DNA from: Gudongella sp964607545
Lineage (GTDB): Bacteria; Bacillota; Clostridia; Tissierellales; Tissierellaceae
Direction: 5' to 3'
DNA length: 26,464 nucleotides
Assembly: GCA_964607545.1 (NCBI GenBank)
Contig: CAZSLV010000016.1
Location: 1 to 26,464, forward strand
Shown piece by piece: positions 1-7,985 of the stretch. The notes under the pieces are model-generated. The model was given only the letters and a program-made list of their open reading frames with translations. It did not search any database and was not told the DNA's origin. A program made the position numbers and the translations under genes. Each line of letters begins with the position of its first letter. Position 1 is the first letter of the stretch.

Positions 1-18
1 GCCCAAGGGCGCTTTTTT
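1..18 (+). terminator. 3' half of a rho-independent terminator (cut by window edge)
   Basis: A GC-rich arm ending in GGGCGC is followed directly by six T. The matching left arm would lie before base 1, so this is probably the end of the terminator of an upstream plus-strand gene. It separates that gene from the OsmC-like gene. Confidence 0.5.
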
Positions 19-35
19 AACAAGGGTGGGTTAAT

Positions 36-452
36 ATGCAAAAGATAAAATGTTCTTGGAAAGACAATATGGCTTTTCTAGCCCAAGACGAATTTGGACA
101 TTCAGTTATTATGGACTTAGGAGAGGATTCAGGAGGTAAAAATGAAGGCTTTAGACCAATGCCTATGCTTCTAGTAGGTTTAGGGGGTTGTCTAGGCGTT
201 GATGTAAAGATGATTTTAAACAAAATGAAGGTTGAAATAGATTCACTTGAATTAGAAATAGATGGAATTACAGATCAAAGTCAAATTCCAAAGACCTACC
301 AAGAAATTATTGTAACCTTCAAATTTAAGGGTAAAAATTTAGATAGGAAAAAACTAGAGAGAGCAATCTTTTTAGCTGAAGAAAAATATTGTAATGTTAG
401 TGCTATTCTATCTCAAACTTGTAAAATAAATCACAAGATAATTGTAGAATAA
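36..452 (+). CDS. OsmC/Ohr-family protein
   Basis: A 138-residue protein with the size and layout of the OsmC family, which are homodimeric thiol-dependent hydroperoxide reductases or redox proteins of the cytoplasm. The two expected cysteines are visible: Cys52 in GGCLGVD and Cys119 in KYCNVSAIL. Arg40 in the GFRPMPMLL segment corresponds to the conserved Arg and Pro before the first helix of the family. The start is an ATG behind GGGTGGG. A terminator half lies just upstream, so this begins a new unit; the M20 gene follows after about 55 bases with no obvious terminator between, so co-transcription is possible. The true substrate of this subgroup (YhfA-like rather than Ohr-like) cannot be read from sequence. 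Confidence 0.85.
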   Translation: MQKIKCSWKDNMAFLAQDEFGHSVIMDLGEDSGGKNEGFRPMPMLLVGLGGCLGVDVKMILNKMKVEIDSLELEIDGITDQSQIPKTYQEIIVTFKFKGKNLDRKKLERAIFLAEEKYCNVSAILSQTCKINHKIIVE

Positions 453-506
453 TAAAATTAATTAAAATGAGATTTATACTGACAATTATAAGGAGTGGGC
501 AAAAGA

Positions 507-1706
507 ATGAATAAAGAAAAAGTGTTAAGTTTAGCAAAAGAACTACAAGAAGTATTAGTTTCAAATAGGAGATACCTCCATCAAAATCCAGAATTATTTA
601 TGGAACTACCAAAGACAGTCGATTTTGTCCAAGCAAAACTTAAAGATATGGGTATAGAATCTAGTAAGCTTGCTGGTGGAGTGGTTGCTAATATTGGAGA
701 TTATACTCGTGGCAAGACCATACTCCTTAGGGCTGATATGGATGCTCTTCCAATAAAAGAAGAAACAGGTCTTTCTTTTGCATCCACAAATGATGCTATG
801 CATGCATGTGGCCATGATGTCCATACAAGTCTTTTACTTGGGGCAGCAAAGATTTTAAAAGAAAATGAAAATTTAATAAAAGGCAATGTAAAGTTGATGT
901 TTCAACCAGGAGAGGAAATTCTTGCTGGCGCAAAGGCCATGGTTGATCAAGGAGTTTTAGAAAATCCTAAAGTAGATGCAGCAATGATGATACATGTATT
1001 TTCAGGATTTGATGTAGAGCCTGGAAAATTATTAGTCCCTAAAGAAGGGGCTGCATCTATGGCACCAGATGAGTTCCATATTTACATTCAAGGAAAAGGG
1101 GGCCATGGTGCTATGCCCCATACTACTGTGGACCCTTTAAACATAGCATCCCACACCCATATAGCCCTTCAGGAACTTATTAGTAGGGAAACAAATCCTG
1201 GAGAAAAAGCAATTTGTATTGTAGGGCATATGTCTGGTGGAGAAGCTGGCAATGTTATGCCTGATACAGCTAAGATGGTTGGTAGTATAAGGACTGTAAA
1301 TCCTCAAACCCGTACTTTTTTAAAGAATAGGATTGTTGAAATAAGCGAGGGGATAGCAAGTTTATTTAGAGGGAGTGCTAGGGTAGAATACACAGTTCAG
1401 TGCCCATCAGTTATTAATAATAAAGAAATGAGAGAGCTTGGCAAAACTTGGGGAGAAGAACTTTTTGGATCTGAAAACGTAGAAGCCCTTGATAAATATA
1501 TGGATGGTGGTATGTTAAGTGGGTCAGAGGATTTTTCTTTTATTAGCGAATTAGTTCCTTCCTTTATGACTATTATGTCAATGGGTAGTATAAAAGATGG
1601 GTTTGAGTTTTCACACCACCATCCAAAAACCGATTTTGATGAAAATGAATTTTATAAGGGAGCGGCATATTATGCATATTATGCTTTAAAATATTTAGAC
1701 TTATAA
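507..1706 (+). CDS. M20D family amidohydrolase (N-acyl-amino acid / hippurate hydrolase type)
   Basis: A 399-residue zinc-type hydrolase expected to cleave N-acyl (for example N-acetyl or benzoyl) amino acids in the cytoplasm. It shows the M20D metal and catalytic blocks: RADMDALPIKEE (about 75-86), HACGHDVHT (99-107, with Cys101 and His103 as likely metal ligands), FQPGEE with the general-base Glu pair, and the late HHHPK His. A lid/dimerisation domain with GKGGHGAMPH lies in the middle. The start chosen is the ATG at 507; the GTG at 495 lies inside the ribosome site AAGGAGTGG, which is correctly spaced for 507. It is the first of three M20 genes in a row. Family assignment is firm; substrate is not. 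Confidence 0.88.
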   Translation: MNKEKVLSLAKELQEVLVSNRRYLHQNPELFMELPKTVDFVQAKLKDMGIESSKLAGGVVANIGDYTRGKTILLRADMDALPIKEETGLSFASTNDAMHACGHDVHTSLLLGAAKILKENENLIKGNVKLMFQPGEEILAGAKAMVDQGVLENPKVDAAMMIHVFSGFDVEPGKLLVPKEGAASMAPDEFHIYIQGKGGHGAMPHTTVDPLNIASHTHIALQELISRETNPGEKAICIVGHMSGGEAGNVMPDTAKMVGSIRTVNPQTRTFLKNRIVEISEGIASLFRGSARVEYTVQCPSVINNKEMRELGKTWGEELFGSENVEALDKYMDGGMLSGSEDFSFISELVPSFMTIMSMGSIKDGFEFSHHHPKTDFDENEFYKGAAYYAYYALKYLDL

Positions 1707-1741
1707 TTAGAGATTAAAAAATCTTAAAGGGGTGTTATACA

Positions 1742-2977
1742 ATGAAGACAAATTTAAATAGGATAAAGAAAGATATAGAAGAACTATCTAAATTTAACAG
1801 CTCTACTGAAGGTGGCTTAACTAGGTTTTCACTTACAAAAGAGGATAAAATGGCCAGAGACTATTTAAAGGGAGAACTAGAAAAATTAAACTTGAAAATT
1901 TATGAAGATCCTGCTGGGACTTTATTTGGAAGAAAACAAGGTAGCGATAAAAATGCTAAGACAATTTTAATTGGGTCCCACTTTGATTCTGTCAAAAATG
2001 GTGGAAATTTCGATGGTCCAGCTGGAGTTGTTATGGCATTAGAAATAATGAGAACTTTAGATGAAAATAATGTGTCTTTAAAGAACTCTTTAGAATTTGT
2101 AGCTATGATAGAAGAAGAAGGCGGTAGGTTTGGTTCAGGTGTATTTGGAAGCCGAGCTATGGTTGGCCTAGTAGACTATGAGCAATTAGAAAAGAACAAA
2201 GATAAAGATGGAATTTCCATGGCAGAAGCCTTTAGAGATTTCGGATTCGACCCAAGCAAAATCAAAGAGGCAAAAAAGGATAAAGAAGAAATAAAGGCAT
2301 TTATAGAGCTTCATATAGAACAAGGTCCCATCTTGGAAAAAGAATCAAAAGATATTGGTATAGTTGAGTTTATTGTAGGTATTAATGAGTTTCGCGTTAC
2401 AATCTCAGGAAAAGCTGACCATGCAGGTACAACGCCAATGGATATGAGATCTGATGCAGTTTTAGCAGCTTCGAAAATTATTTCTAAGACAGGTGAATAT
2501 GCTATGGCAGAAAATAACGGCACGGTTGTAACTGTAGGAGTATTAGAGGTTAAACCTGGAGCTGCAAATATAGTAGCAAAGGAAGCTGTGTTTACTGTAG
2601 ATATTAGGTCTAAATCCAAAGAGAGCATAGAGTCTGTAAAGGCTAAGATAATAAAAGACTTAGAAAAGATCACGAAGGAAACTGCGACAAGCTTTGAAAT
2701 TTCTGAAATGCTAAATGCTTCTCCTGTGGAAATGAATCCATCTATTGTAGAAATGTTCAAAAAGAGTGCAGAGGAAATTGGATTTTCATACAAAATGATG
2801 TTAAGTGGGGCAGGGCATGATGCTATGATTATGTCTCAGATTACAGATGTTGGTTTAATTTTTGTACCAAGTAAAGATGGTAAAAGTCATTCTAAGGACG
2901 AATGGACAGACTATGACCAATTACAAAAGGGCATAGAGCTAGTTTATGATACGATTGTTAAATTGGGGGATGAATAA
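1742..2977 (+). CDS. M20C hydrolase, N-carbamoyl-L-amino acid hydrolase / allantoate amidohydrolase family
   Basis: A 411-residue metal hydrolase of the hydantoinase/carbamoylase branch of M20, which removes carbamoyl or ureido groups from amino acids or allantoate. Visible blocks are GSHFDSVKNGGNFDGPAGV (79-97, ligands His80 and Asp91), the Glu run EEEGGRFGSGVFGSRAM (about 124-140), ELHIEQGP, GKADHAGTTPM of the dimerisation domain, and SGAGHDAM near the C terminus. Length matches the family. The start ATG follows AAAGGGGTG. It sits 35 bases after one M20D gene and 3 bases before the next, so an operon is likely. No hydantoinase, purine-degradation or ureide genes are nearby, so the substrate remains open; a role in scavenging blocked amino acids is inferred from the neighbours. 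Confidence 0.85.
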   Translation: MKTNLNRIKKDIEELSKFNSSTEGGLTRFSLTKEDKMARDYLKGELEKLNLKIYEDPAGTLFGRKQGSDKNAKTILIGSHFDSVKNGGNFDGPAGVVMALEIMRTLDENNVSLKNSLEFVAMIEEEGGRFGSGVFGSRAMVGLVDYEQLEKNKDKDGISMAEAFRDFGFDPSKIKEAKKDKEEIKAFIELHIEQGPILEKESKDIGIVEFIVGINEFRVTISGKADHAGTTPMDMRSDAVLAASKIISKTGEYAMAENNGTVVTVGVLEVKPGAANIVAKEAVFTVDIRSKSKESIESVKAKIIKDLEKITKETATSFEISEMLNASPVEMNPSIVEMFKKSAEEIGFSYKMMLSGAGHDAMIMSQITDVGLIFVPSKDGKSHSKDEWTDYDQLQKGIELVYDTIVKLGDE

Positions 2978-2980
2978 AAA

Positions 2981-4144
2981 ATGAATGTAAAAGACTTAGC
3001 CTTAAAATATAAAGATTATGCTGTTATGATGAGAAGGGAATTCCACATGAATCCCGAGCCAAGCATGAAAGAATTCAATACACAAAAAAGAATAATAGAA
3101 GAATTAGAAAAGATGGGTTTAGAGCCTATTAAATCAGGAGGTACTGGAGTAGTAGCTACTATAAAAGGTAGAGGTGATGGTAAAACCATAGCCTTAAGGG
3201 CAGATATGGATGCACTTGAAGTTGAAGAGACAAATGAGACTGAATACAAGTCTAAAATTGATGGCATGATGCATGCCTGTGGCCATGATGGTCATATGGC
3301 AAGTCTATTAACAGGTGCAAAAATATTAATAGATATGAAAGATGAATTTAAAGGGAATGTTAGACTTCTTTTTCAACCAGGAGAAGAAGTTGCCCAAGGT
3401 GCTCTTGCAATGATTAAAGATGGAGCTCTTGAGGGAGTAGATGGTGCATTTGGAATACACATATGGAATGATTGTGAGGTTGGCAAGGTTTCTATTGAAG
3501 CTGGGCCAAGGATGGCTTCTGCTGGTATGTTCAAGATTTTTGTAACCGGAAAGGGTGGGCATGGTTCAATGCCTCATCAAGGAGTAGATGCAGCAGTTGT
3601 GGCATCGGCCATAGTGATGAATTTACAAACCATAGTAAGTAGAGAAATTTCTCCTCTAGATCCAGCTGTAGTAAGCGTAGGTACTTTAAGGGCTGGTTCA
3701 AGATGGAATGTAATAGCAGGAGATGCATCTATGGAGGGGACTACAAGATGTTTTAGTATTGAAGTTAACAATGGTTTTGAAGAACAAATTAGAAGAATTG
3801 CAGAAAACACAGCTAAAAGCTACGGAGCAGAAGCTAGGCTAGAGTATACCCAAATGGTATTGCCAACTATTAATGACCCAAAAATGTCAGAGATAGGTGA
3901 GGAAGCTGTTAGAAAAATTGGCGGACAAGATTCTTTAATTAAGTTTGAAAAGACTACAGGAGGAGAAGATTTCGGTTTCTTTGCAGACCACTGCCCAACT
4001 GCTTTTGCTTTTGTAGGTTCTAGGAATGAAGAAAAACTTCCATATTTTCCCCACCACCATCCAAAATTTGATATTGATGAAGATGGTATAGTAACAGCCG
4101 CTGCCCTATATGCTCAATATGCACTTGAATTTTTAAATAAATAG
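2981..4144 (+). CDS. M20D family amidohydrolase, second paralogue
   Basis: A 387-residue paralogue of the hydrolase at 507-1706, with the same signature blocks: RADMDALEVEETNET (73-87), HACGHDGHM (98-106, Cys100 and His102 as likely metal ligands), LFQPGEEVAQGA, GKGGHGSMPHQGVDA and the terminal HHHPKFD. Proteins of this type include N-acetyldiaminopimelate deacetylase, hippurate hydrolase and IAA-amino acid hydrolase relatives, and sequence alone does not decide between them. It starts 3 bases after the stop of the carbamoylase-like gene, so translation is probably coupled; no strong separate ribosome site is visible, only the GGGG run in the end of the previous gene. A bidirectional terminator follows. 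Confidence 0.87.
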   Translation: MNVKDLALKYKDYAVMMRREFHMNPEPSMKEFNTQKRIIEELEKMGLEPIKSGGTGVVATIKGRGDGKTIALRADMDALEVEETNETEYKSKIDGMMHACGHDGHMASLLTGAKILIDMKDEFKGNVRLLFQPGEEVAQGALAMIKDGALEGVDGAFGIHIWNDCEVGKVSIEAGPRMASAGMFKIFVTGKGGHGSMPHQGVDAAVVASAIVMNLQTIVSREISPLDPAVVSVGTLRAGSRWNVIAGDASMEGTTRCFSIEVNNGFEEQIRRIAENTAKSYGAEARLEYTQMVLPTINDPKMSEIGEEAVRKIGGQDSLIKFEKTTGGEDFGFFADHCPTAFAFVGSRNEEKLPYFPHHHPKFDIDEDGIVTAAALYAQYALEFLNK

Positions 4145-4152
4145 AAAATATA

Positions 4153-4179
4153 AAACCAGCTCAAAAAATGAGCTGGTTT
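4153..4179. terminator. bidirectional terminator between the M20 operon and tyrS
   Basis: An 11-bp perfect stem (AAACCAGCTCA / TGAGCTGGTTT) encloses a loop of five A. Both flanks are T-rich when read outward, so it can end both convergent transcripts. Confidence 0.85.
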
Positions 4180-4182
4180 ATA

Positions 4183-5406
4183 TTATATTTTAACTTGATG
4201 GTAAACTTTCTTACCCTTTTTAATTAAGATTTCTCCATCCTTAAAATCATCTAGGCTGATTATAAGACCTACATCCTCTACTTTTTTGCCATCAATACTT
4301 AAGCCACCTTGTTCTATCAACCTTCTACCTTCTCCATTTGATTTAATAAGGCCGACATTTCTCATTAAGTCTAAGACCCCTATTCCACCTTCAATTAGGT
4401 CCTTATTAACAAGGGAGGAGGGAATATCACTTAAGTCATTGCCATCTGCAAAGAGGGCCTTAGAGGCCTTAAGGGCTTTTTCTGCTTCTTCCTTGCCATG
4501 AATTAGGCTTGTTACTTCAAGGGCTAATCTTTCTTTAGCAAGGTTAATTTCTGAGCCTTCAACATTTGTTAAGTCCTCTATTTCTTCAAGGGGCATAAAG
4601 GTAAGAAGGGATAAGAACTTCTTAACGTCCCTATCATCTACATTCCTCATATATTGGAACATTTCATAGGGGGAAGTTTTTTCCTTGTCTAGCCAAATAG
4701 CTCCTTTTTCAGTCTTCCCCATCTTACTTCCTGAAGCAGTAGTAAGAAGCTTAAAGGTCATCCCATAAGATTGACCCTGTTCTAGCTTTCTAATAAGCTC
4801 ATAGCCTCCAAGTATATTTGACCATTGGTCTGACCCACCAAGTTGAAGTTTACACCCAAGGGTCCTATAAAGGTGTAGGAAGTCATAGCTTTGCATTAGC
4901 ATATAGCCAAACTCAAAAAATGTTAGGCCATGTTCAAGCCTGTTCTTGTAGCAATCAAAATTTAGCATCCTGTTTACTGAAAAATGAACTCCAATCTCCC
5001 TCATAAAATCTACAAAGTTAAGGTCCATTAACCAATCTGCATTGTTGACCATAAAAGCCTTGCCACCTGAAAAATCTAAGAACTGGGAAAGTTGTTCTTT
5101 AAACCTTGATGCATTATAATCTATCATTTCTCTTGTTAAGACCTTTCTCATATCAGACTTGCCAGAAGGGTCTCCAATCATAGTTGTCCCTCCACCCAAT
5201 AATGCTATGGGCCTATGGCCTGCCTTTTGCATATGCATCATAACCATTACCTGGATAAAATGCCCCAGGGTTAAACTATCTGCAGTTGCATCAAAACCAA
5301 TGTAAAAGGCAACGGATTCTTTTTCTAAAAGTTCCTTTAATTCATCTTCATGGGTGCATTGGTCAACATAGCCCCTTTCATTTAGCACATCGTAAATATT
5401 TTTCAT
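4183..5406 (-). CDS. tyrS: tyrosyl-tRNA synthetase
   Basis: A 407-residue class I aminoacyl-tRNA synthetase that charges tRNA-Tyr in the cytoplasm. The HIGH-like motif is TADSLTLGHF (about 41-50) and the KMSKS-like loop is GSKMGKT; the tyrosine-site segments GFDATADS and GGSDQW are present. The C-terminal part (KSNGEGRRLIEQGGLSIDG) is an S4 RNA-binding domain. The ATG at 5406 is preceded by GGAAAGGGGAT six bases away; an upstream in-frame TTG at 5424 lies inside that ribosome site and is rejected. Expression is controlled by the T-box leader just upstream, whose specifier codon is a tyrosine codon, which independently supports the assignment. Confidence 0.98.
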   Translation of the reverse strand: MKNIYDVLNERGYVDQCTHEDELKELLEKESVAFYIGFDATADSLTLGHFIQVMVMMHMQKAGHRPIALLGGGTTMIGDPSGKSDMRKVLTREMIDYNASRFKEQLSQFLDFSGGKAFMVNNADWLMDLNFVDFMREIGVHFSVNRMLNFDCYKNRLEHGLTFFEFGYMLMQSYDFLHLYRTLGCKLQLGGSDQWSNILGGYELIRKLEQGQSYGMTFKLLTTASGSKMGKTEKGAIWLDKEKTSPYEMFQYMRNVDDRDVKKFLSLLTFMPLEEIEDLTNVEGSEINLAKERLALEVTSLIHGKEEAEKALKASKALFADGNDLSDIPSSLVNKDLIEGGIGVLDLMRNVGLIKSNGEGRRLIEQGGLSIDGKKVEDVGLIISLDDFKDGEILIKKGKKVYHQVKI

Positions 5407-5422
5407 ACAATATCCCCTTTCC

Positions 5423-5463
5423 AAAAAAATAAGGGCTTACTCATCTAAAGGACGAGTAAACCC
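5423..5463 (-). terminator. T-box expression-platform terminator of tyrS
   Basis: A 13-bp stem with G-T wobbles pairs 5463-5451 with 5445-5433, has a five-base loop, and is followed by a T run (seven T) to 5423. The tyrS ribosome site begins at the very next base, so terminated transcripts exclude it. Confidence 0.9.
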
Positions 5464-5625
5464 GTGGTACCACCTTAATTTGCGTAAAGCCTCATATCAC
5501 ATAGAGTGTGAAATTCCATAAGACTCTAGATTTGTAATTCGAATTTTTCTGTCGGCTTTCACCCCTTTGCCAACTCTCTTTATATTTAAAAAATTCTACT
5601 TTATCCTTCACAGTCTTTATTAATT
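5423..5625 (-). promoter_or_regulatory. T-box riboswitch (tyrosine specifier)
   Basis: This leader RNA of tyrS senses uncharged tRNA-Tyr and permits read-through when tyrosine is scarce. The invariant T-box GGTGGTACCACGGG is at 5474-5461. Stem I is closed by AAGACT/AGTCTT. Its AG bulge and distal loop show as AGAGAGTTGG, then GGGGTGAAAG, then CCGAC (about 5579-5551). A TAC tyrosine codon followed by a purine lies at 5536-5534 on the 3' side, where the specifier loop belongs. The terminator (5463-5423) shares its GGG with the T-box sequence, so the two folds are mutually exclusive. Confidence 0.95.
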
Positions 5626-5632
5626 TAACCCT

Positions 5633-5661
5633 ATATTAATATAAGTAGGGTTTATTGTCAA
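5633..5661 (-). promoter_or_regulatory. SigA-type promoter of the tyrS T-box leader
   Basis: A perfect -35 TTGACA (5661-5656) and a -10 TAATAT (5638-5633) are separated by 17 bases. The -35 box starts two bases after the T run of the superoxide reductase terminator. An inverted repeat AACCCTA/TAGGGTT (5627-5633 and 5646-5652) brackets the -10 box. Confidence 0.85.
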
Positions 5662-5662
5662 G

Positions 5663-5684
5663 AAAAAAGAGGGTCTTAACCCTC
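5663..5684 (-). terminator. terminator of the superoxide reductase gene
   Basis: GAGGGT/ACCCTC stem with a four-base loop followed by six T on the minus strand. The loop contains the TAA stop codon of the gene, so the hairpin overlaps the coding end. Confidence 0.8.
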
Positions 5685-6050
5685 TAATTTTAGCTCTGCT
5701 GAATTTTCCCATAGGCCATGAATGTTGCAATAGCTTGTTGCATAGATTGTACCTGCAGAAGGCACTTTAAATTTTGTGTAAACATCGAATGAAGTAAGTA
5801 CATCATACTCTCCGTGTGCCGAGAAATTATGTGTTGCAACTTCAACAGGGAACTTGCTGTTTTCTGGTTTAAAATAAACCTTAACCCAAACTATATGGTG
5901 TTCAAAAACATTTGGATGAGGTATTTCTTCACCTATAACAACCCTTACCCCTATTTCTTCACCTGGCTTAGCAGCCTCTGGTGCATGTATTACAGGCACA
6001 TGTTTCTCGCCCTTCCAATCTCCACTTTGATAAAAATTTCCAATTGACAT
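5676..6050 (-). CDS. superoxide reductase (neelaredoxin/desulfoferrodoxin class II)
   Basis: A 124-residue cytoplasmic non-haem iron enzyme that reduces superoxide to peroxide without making oxygen, typical of anaerobes. All ligands of the Fe(His)4Cys site are visible: His17 in EKHVP, His45 in PHPN, His51 in FEHH, Cys108 and His111 in CNIHGLW. The lysine of the catalytic EKHVP loop is kept. There is no N-terminal desulforedoxin domain, so it is the one-iron class. The ATG follows AGGAGGATATTT. It is monocistronic, with its own terminator; upstream lies a GGGTATA box that fits a SigB-like promoter, or alternatively a SigA promoter. The electron donor (usually rubredoxin) is not in the window. 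Confidence 0.95.
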   Translation of the reverse strand: MSIGNFYQSGDWKGEKHVPVIHAPEAAKPGEEIGVRVVIGEEIPHPNVFEHHIVWVKVYFKPENSKFPVEVATHNFSAHGEYDVLTSFDVYTKFKVPSAGTIYATSYCNIHGLWENSAELKLEG

Positions 6051-6089
6051 AAATATCCTCCTTTAAATTTTAATAGTTTCTAAAATCTT

Positions 6090-6114
6090 TATACCCCAGA
6101 AATTAGGAAAATCA
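6090..6114 (-). promoter_or_regulatory. candidate SigB-like promoter of the superoxide reductase gene
   Basis: On the minus strand TGATT (6114-6110), 13 bases, then GGGTATA (6096-6090), about 40 bases before the ATG. The same bases can be read as a SigA promoter, TTGTGA-18-TATAAA (6117-6088), so which sigma factor is used is not decided by sequence. Confidence 0.45.
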
Positions 6115-6176
6115 CAAATAAATTATTAATAAGAGGTATAATTGAGTATAATATAGGAAAGAGGGGAGATAGGACA

Positions 6177-7307
6177 ATGGAGAAAATGGATTTAATTGCA
6201 ACAACAACCTTTGGTTTAGAAGCTGTTGCCAAAAGAGAGTTGATAGGACTTGGAATAGAAGATATAAGGGTAGAAAATGGGAAGGTAAAGTTTAAGGGTA
6301 GTCCAGAGGACCTAGTAAGGGCTAATGTATGGTTAAGGACTGCAGAAAGAGTCTTAATAGAAGTAGGGGAGTTTGAAGCCACTGAATTTGATGAATTATT
6401 TGAAAAAACAAAAGCCCTAGCTTGGGAAGACTATATACCTGAAAATGGCAACTTTATGATTGATGGAAAGTCCATAAATTCTAAGTTGTTTTCAATTTCA
6501 GATTGTCAAAGAATAGTAGAAAAGGCCATTGTTGAAAGATTAAAAACAGTGTATCCTCGTGACTGGTTTGAAAAGTCTGGCCCTAGGTATAGGATAGAAG
6601 TAGCCTTGTTAAAAGATGTTGCTACCCTTACCCTTGATAGCTCTGGTGAGGGACTCCATAAAAGAGGCTACAGGGACAGAGCAGGAGATGCTCCTTTAAA
6701 AGAAACCTTGGCTGCTGCCATGGTCTATCTTAGCTTTTGGAATAAGGATAGGGTTTTGTTAGACCCATTTTGCGGGGCAGGAACCATTTTGATAGAGGCT
6801 GGCATGATAGGAAAAAACATTGCGCCTGGCCTAGATAGAGACTTTGATGGTGAAAACTTTCACTTTATAGATAAGGACATTTGGGATAATGTTAGAACAG
6901 AAGCCTATAGGAGAATAAATCATGATATAAAGCTAGAATTATTAGGTGCAGATATTGATAAGAGGTCCATTCTAAGAGCTAGGGATAATGCTGCTAAGGT
7001 TGGCTTAGAAAATGATATATCATTTTTTATGAAGGATATGAGGGATATAGACCTTTTAGATAATTATGGGGTAGTAATAACTAATCCACCCTATGGGGAA
7101 AGAATGGGTGAAAAAGAAGAAGCGGAAATACTCTATAAGGACTTTGGGGAAAAGTTTAGAAAACTTGAAACTTGGTCTATATACGCCATTACCTCTAATG
7201 AAAATTTTGAAAGCTTATATGGGAAAAGGGCAGATAAAAAGAGAAAATTATACAATGGAAGAATAAAGGTAGACTACTACCAATACTATGGTCCAAGGCC
7301 AAAATAA
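6177..7307 (+). CDS. THUMP-domain class I RNA methyltransferase (RlmL/YpsC-like)
   Basis: A 376-residue SAM-dependent RNA methyltransferase, probably acting on 23S rRNA. The N-terminal part (about 5-160) fits a ferredoxin-like plus THUMP RNA-binding region, followed by the RlmL-type Rossmann domain. The SAM-binding motif is DPFCGAGTILIEA (196-208) and the catalytic motif is NPPYGER (303-309), typical of N2-guanine methyltransferases. It corresponds in length to the Bacillus YpsC type, lacking the second methyltransferase domain of E. coli RlmL. The ATG at 6177 follows GAGGGGAG; a second ATG at 6186 is possible. The target nucleotide in this lineage is not known from sequence. TATAAT-like boxes at 6137 and 6147 lack good -35 partners. 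Confidence 0.88.
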   Translation: MEKMDLIATTTFGLEAVAKRELIGLGIEDIRVENGKVKFKGSPEDLVRANVWLRTAERVLIEVGEFEATEFDELFEKTKALAWEDYIPENGNFMIDGKSINSKLFSISDCQRIVEKAIVERLKTVYPRDWFEKSGPRYRIEVALLKDVATLTLDSSGEGLHKRGYRDRAGDAPLKETLAAAMVYLSFWNKDRVLLDPFCGAGTILIEAGMIGKNIAPGLDRDFDGENFHFIDKDIWDNVRTEAYRRINHDIKLELLGADIDKRSILRARDNAAKVGLENDISFFMKDMRDIDLLDNYGVVITNPPYGERMGEKEEAEILYKDFGEKFRKLETWSIYAITSNENFESLYGKRADKKRKLYNGRIKVDYYQYYGPRPK

Positions 7308-7323
7308 GGGGAGGCAAAATAAG

Positions 7324-7851
7324 ATGGGAATTTATACAAAGGGTGGAGACAAGGGAAAGACCTCATTATTTGATGATAAGAGGGTTACAAAAGATGATAT
7401 TAGGGTTGAAAGCTACGGTACAATCGATGAACTAGGGTCTTTTTTAGGCCTAGCCAAGAATTATGCAATTGATGATGAAGTAAAAGAAAGGGTCTTTAAT
7501 ATTCAAAACAAGCTTTTTACAGTTGCTACAAATTTGGCTACAGAAGACCCAAACAAGGTTAAGTATAAAATCAAGGAAGACGATATACTTGAGTTAGAAG
7601 GGATAATAGATATTTACATGGGCAGGTTAAATGATCCAACTGGCTTCATAGTACCTGGATCTAATTTAGCATCTGCATATTTACATGTGGCAAGGACAGT
7701 TTGCAGGAGGGCTGAAAGAAGGATAGTTTCCCTTTCTGGCATAGCCCAAGTTGACCCTTTAGTTATAAAATATGTAAATAGGTTATCAGATGTTATATAT
7801 GCCTTGGCAAGATTTTCAGAAGAGGAACAAAAAAGCGTGAAATACGAATAA
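7324..7851 (+). CDS. PduO-type cob(I)alamin adenosyltransferase
   Basis: A 175-residue enzyme that transfers adenosyl from ATP to cob(I)alamin to make coenzyme B12. The N-terminal ATP loop TKGGDKGKTSL (5-15) and the later blocks VARTVCRRAER and YVNRLSDVIYALAR are the hallmarks of the PduO/ATR family. The start is the ATG at 7324 behind AAGGGGAGG; an upstream in-frame ATG at 7288 lies inside the end of the methyltransferase gene and is rejected. It lies 16 bases after that gene, so they are probably co-transcribed although functionally unrelated. No B12-dependent mutase or cobalamin synthesis gene is in the window, so its client enzyme (for example an aminomutase of amino-acid fermentation) must be elsewhere. 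Confidence 0.93.
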   Translation: MGIYTKGGDKGKTSLFDDKRVTKDDIRVESYGTIDELGSFLGLAKNYAIDDEVKERVFNIQNKLFTVATNLATEDPNKVKYKIKEDDILELEGIIDIYMGRLNDPTGFIVPGSNLASAYLHVARTVCRRAERRIVSLSGIAQVDPLVIKYVNRLSDVIYALARFSEEEQKSVKYE

Positions 7852-7985
7852 AGCTTTAGTTTAAGTCAATTAAATGTATTTTAATATAGTAAAAAAAGAA
7901 AGTATAGTATACAATAATAATAGTCACCATAAAAGTGGAGATTAAATGACTAGTGGGTTTAACAAACCTCAAAGAGGTGATTATT

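Noticed and set aside
2311..2793. 160-codon minus-strand open frame
   Set aside because: It lies wholly antisense to the intact M20C hydrolase gene, has no ribosome site, and its composition mirrors the gene on the other strand.
7852..7985. c-di-GMP riboswitch in the leader of the PAS-SpoIIE gene
   Set aside because: The GTCAC string and small GGTTT/AAACC hairpin were suggestive, but the conserved GEMM core and tetraloop receptor are missing.
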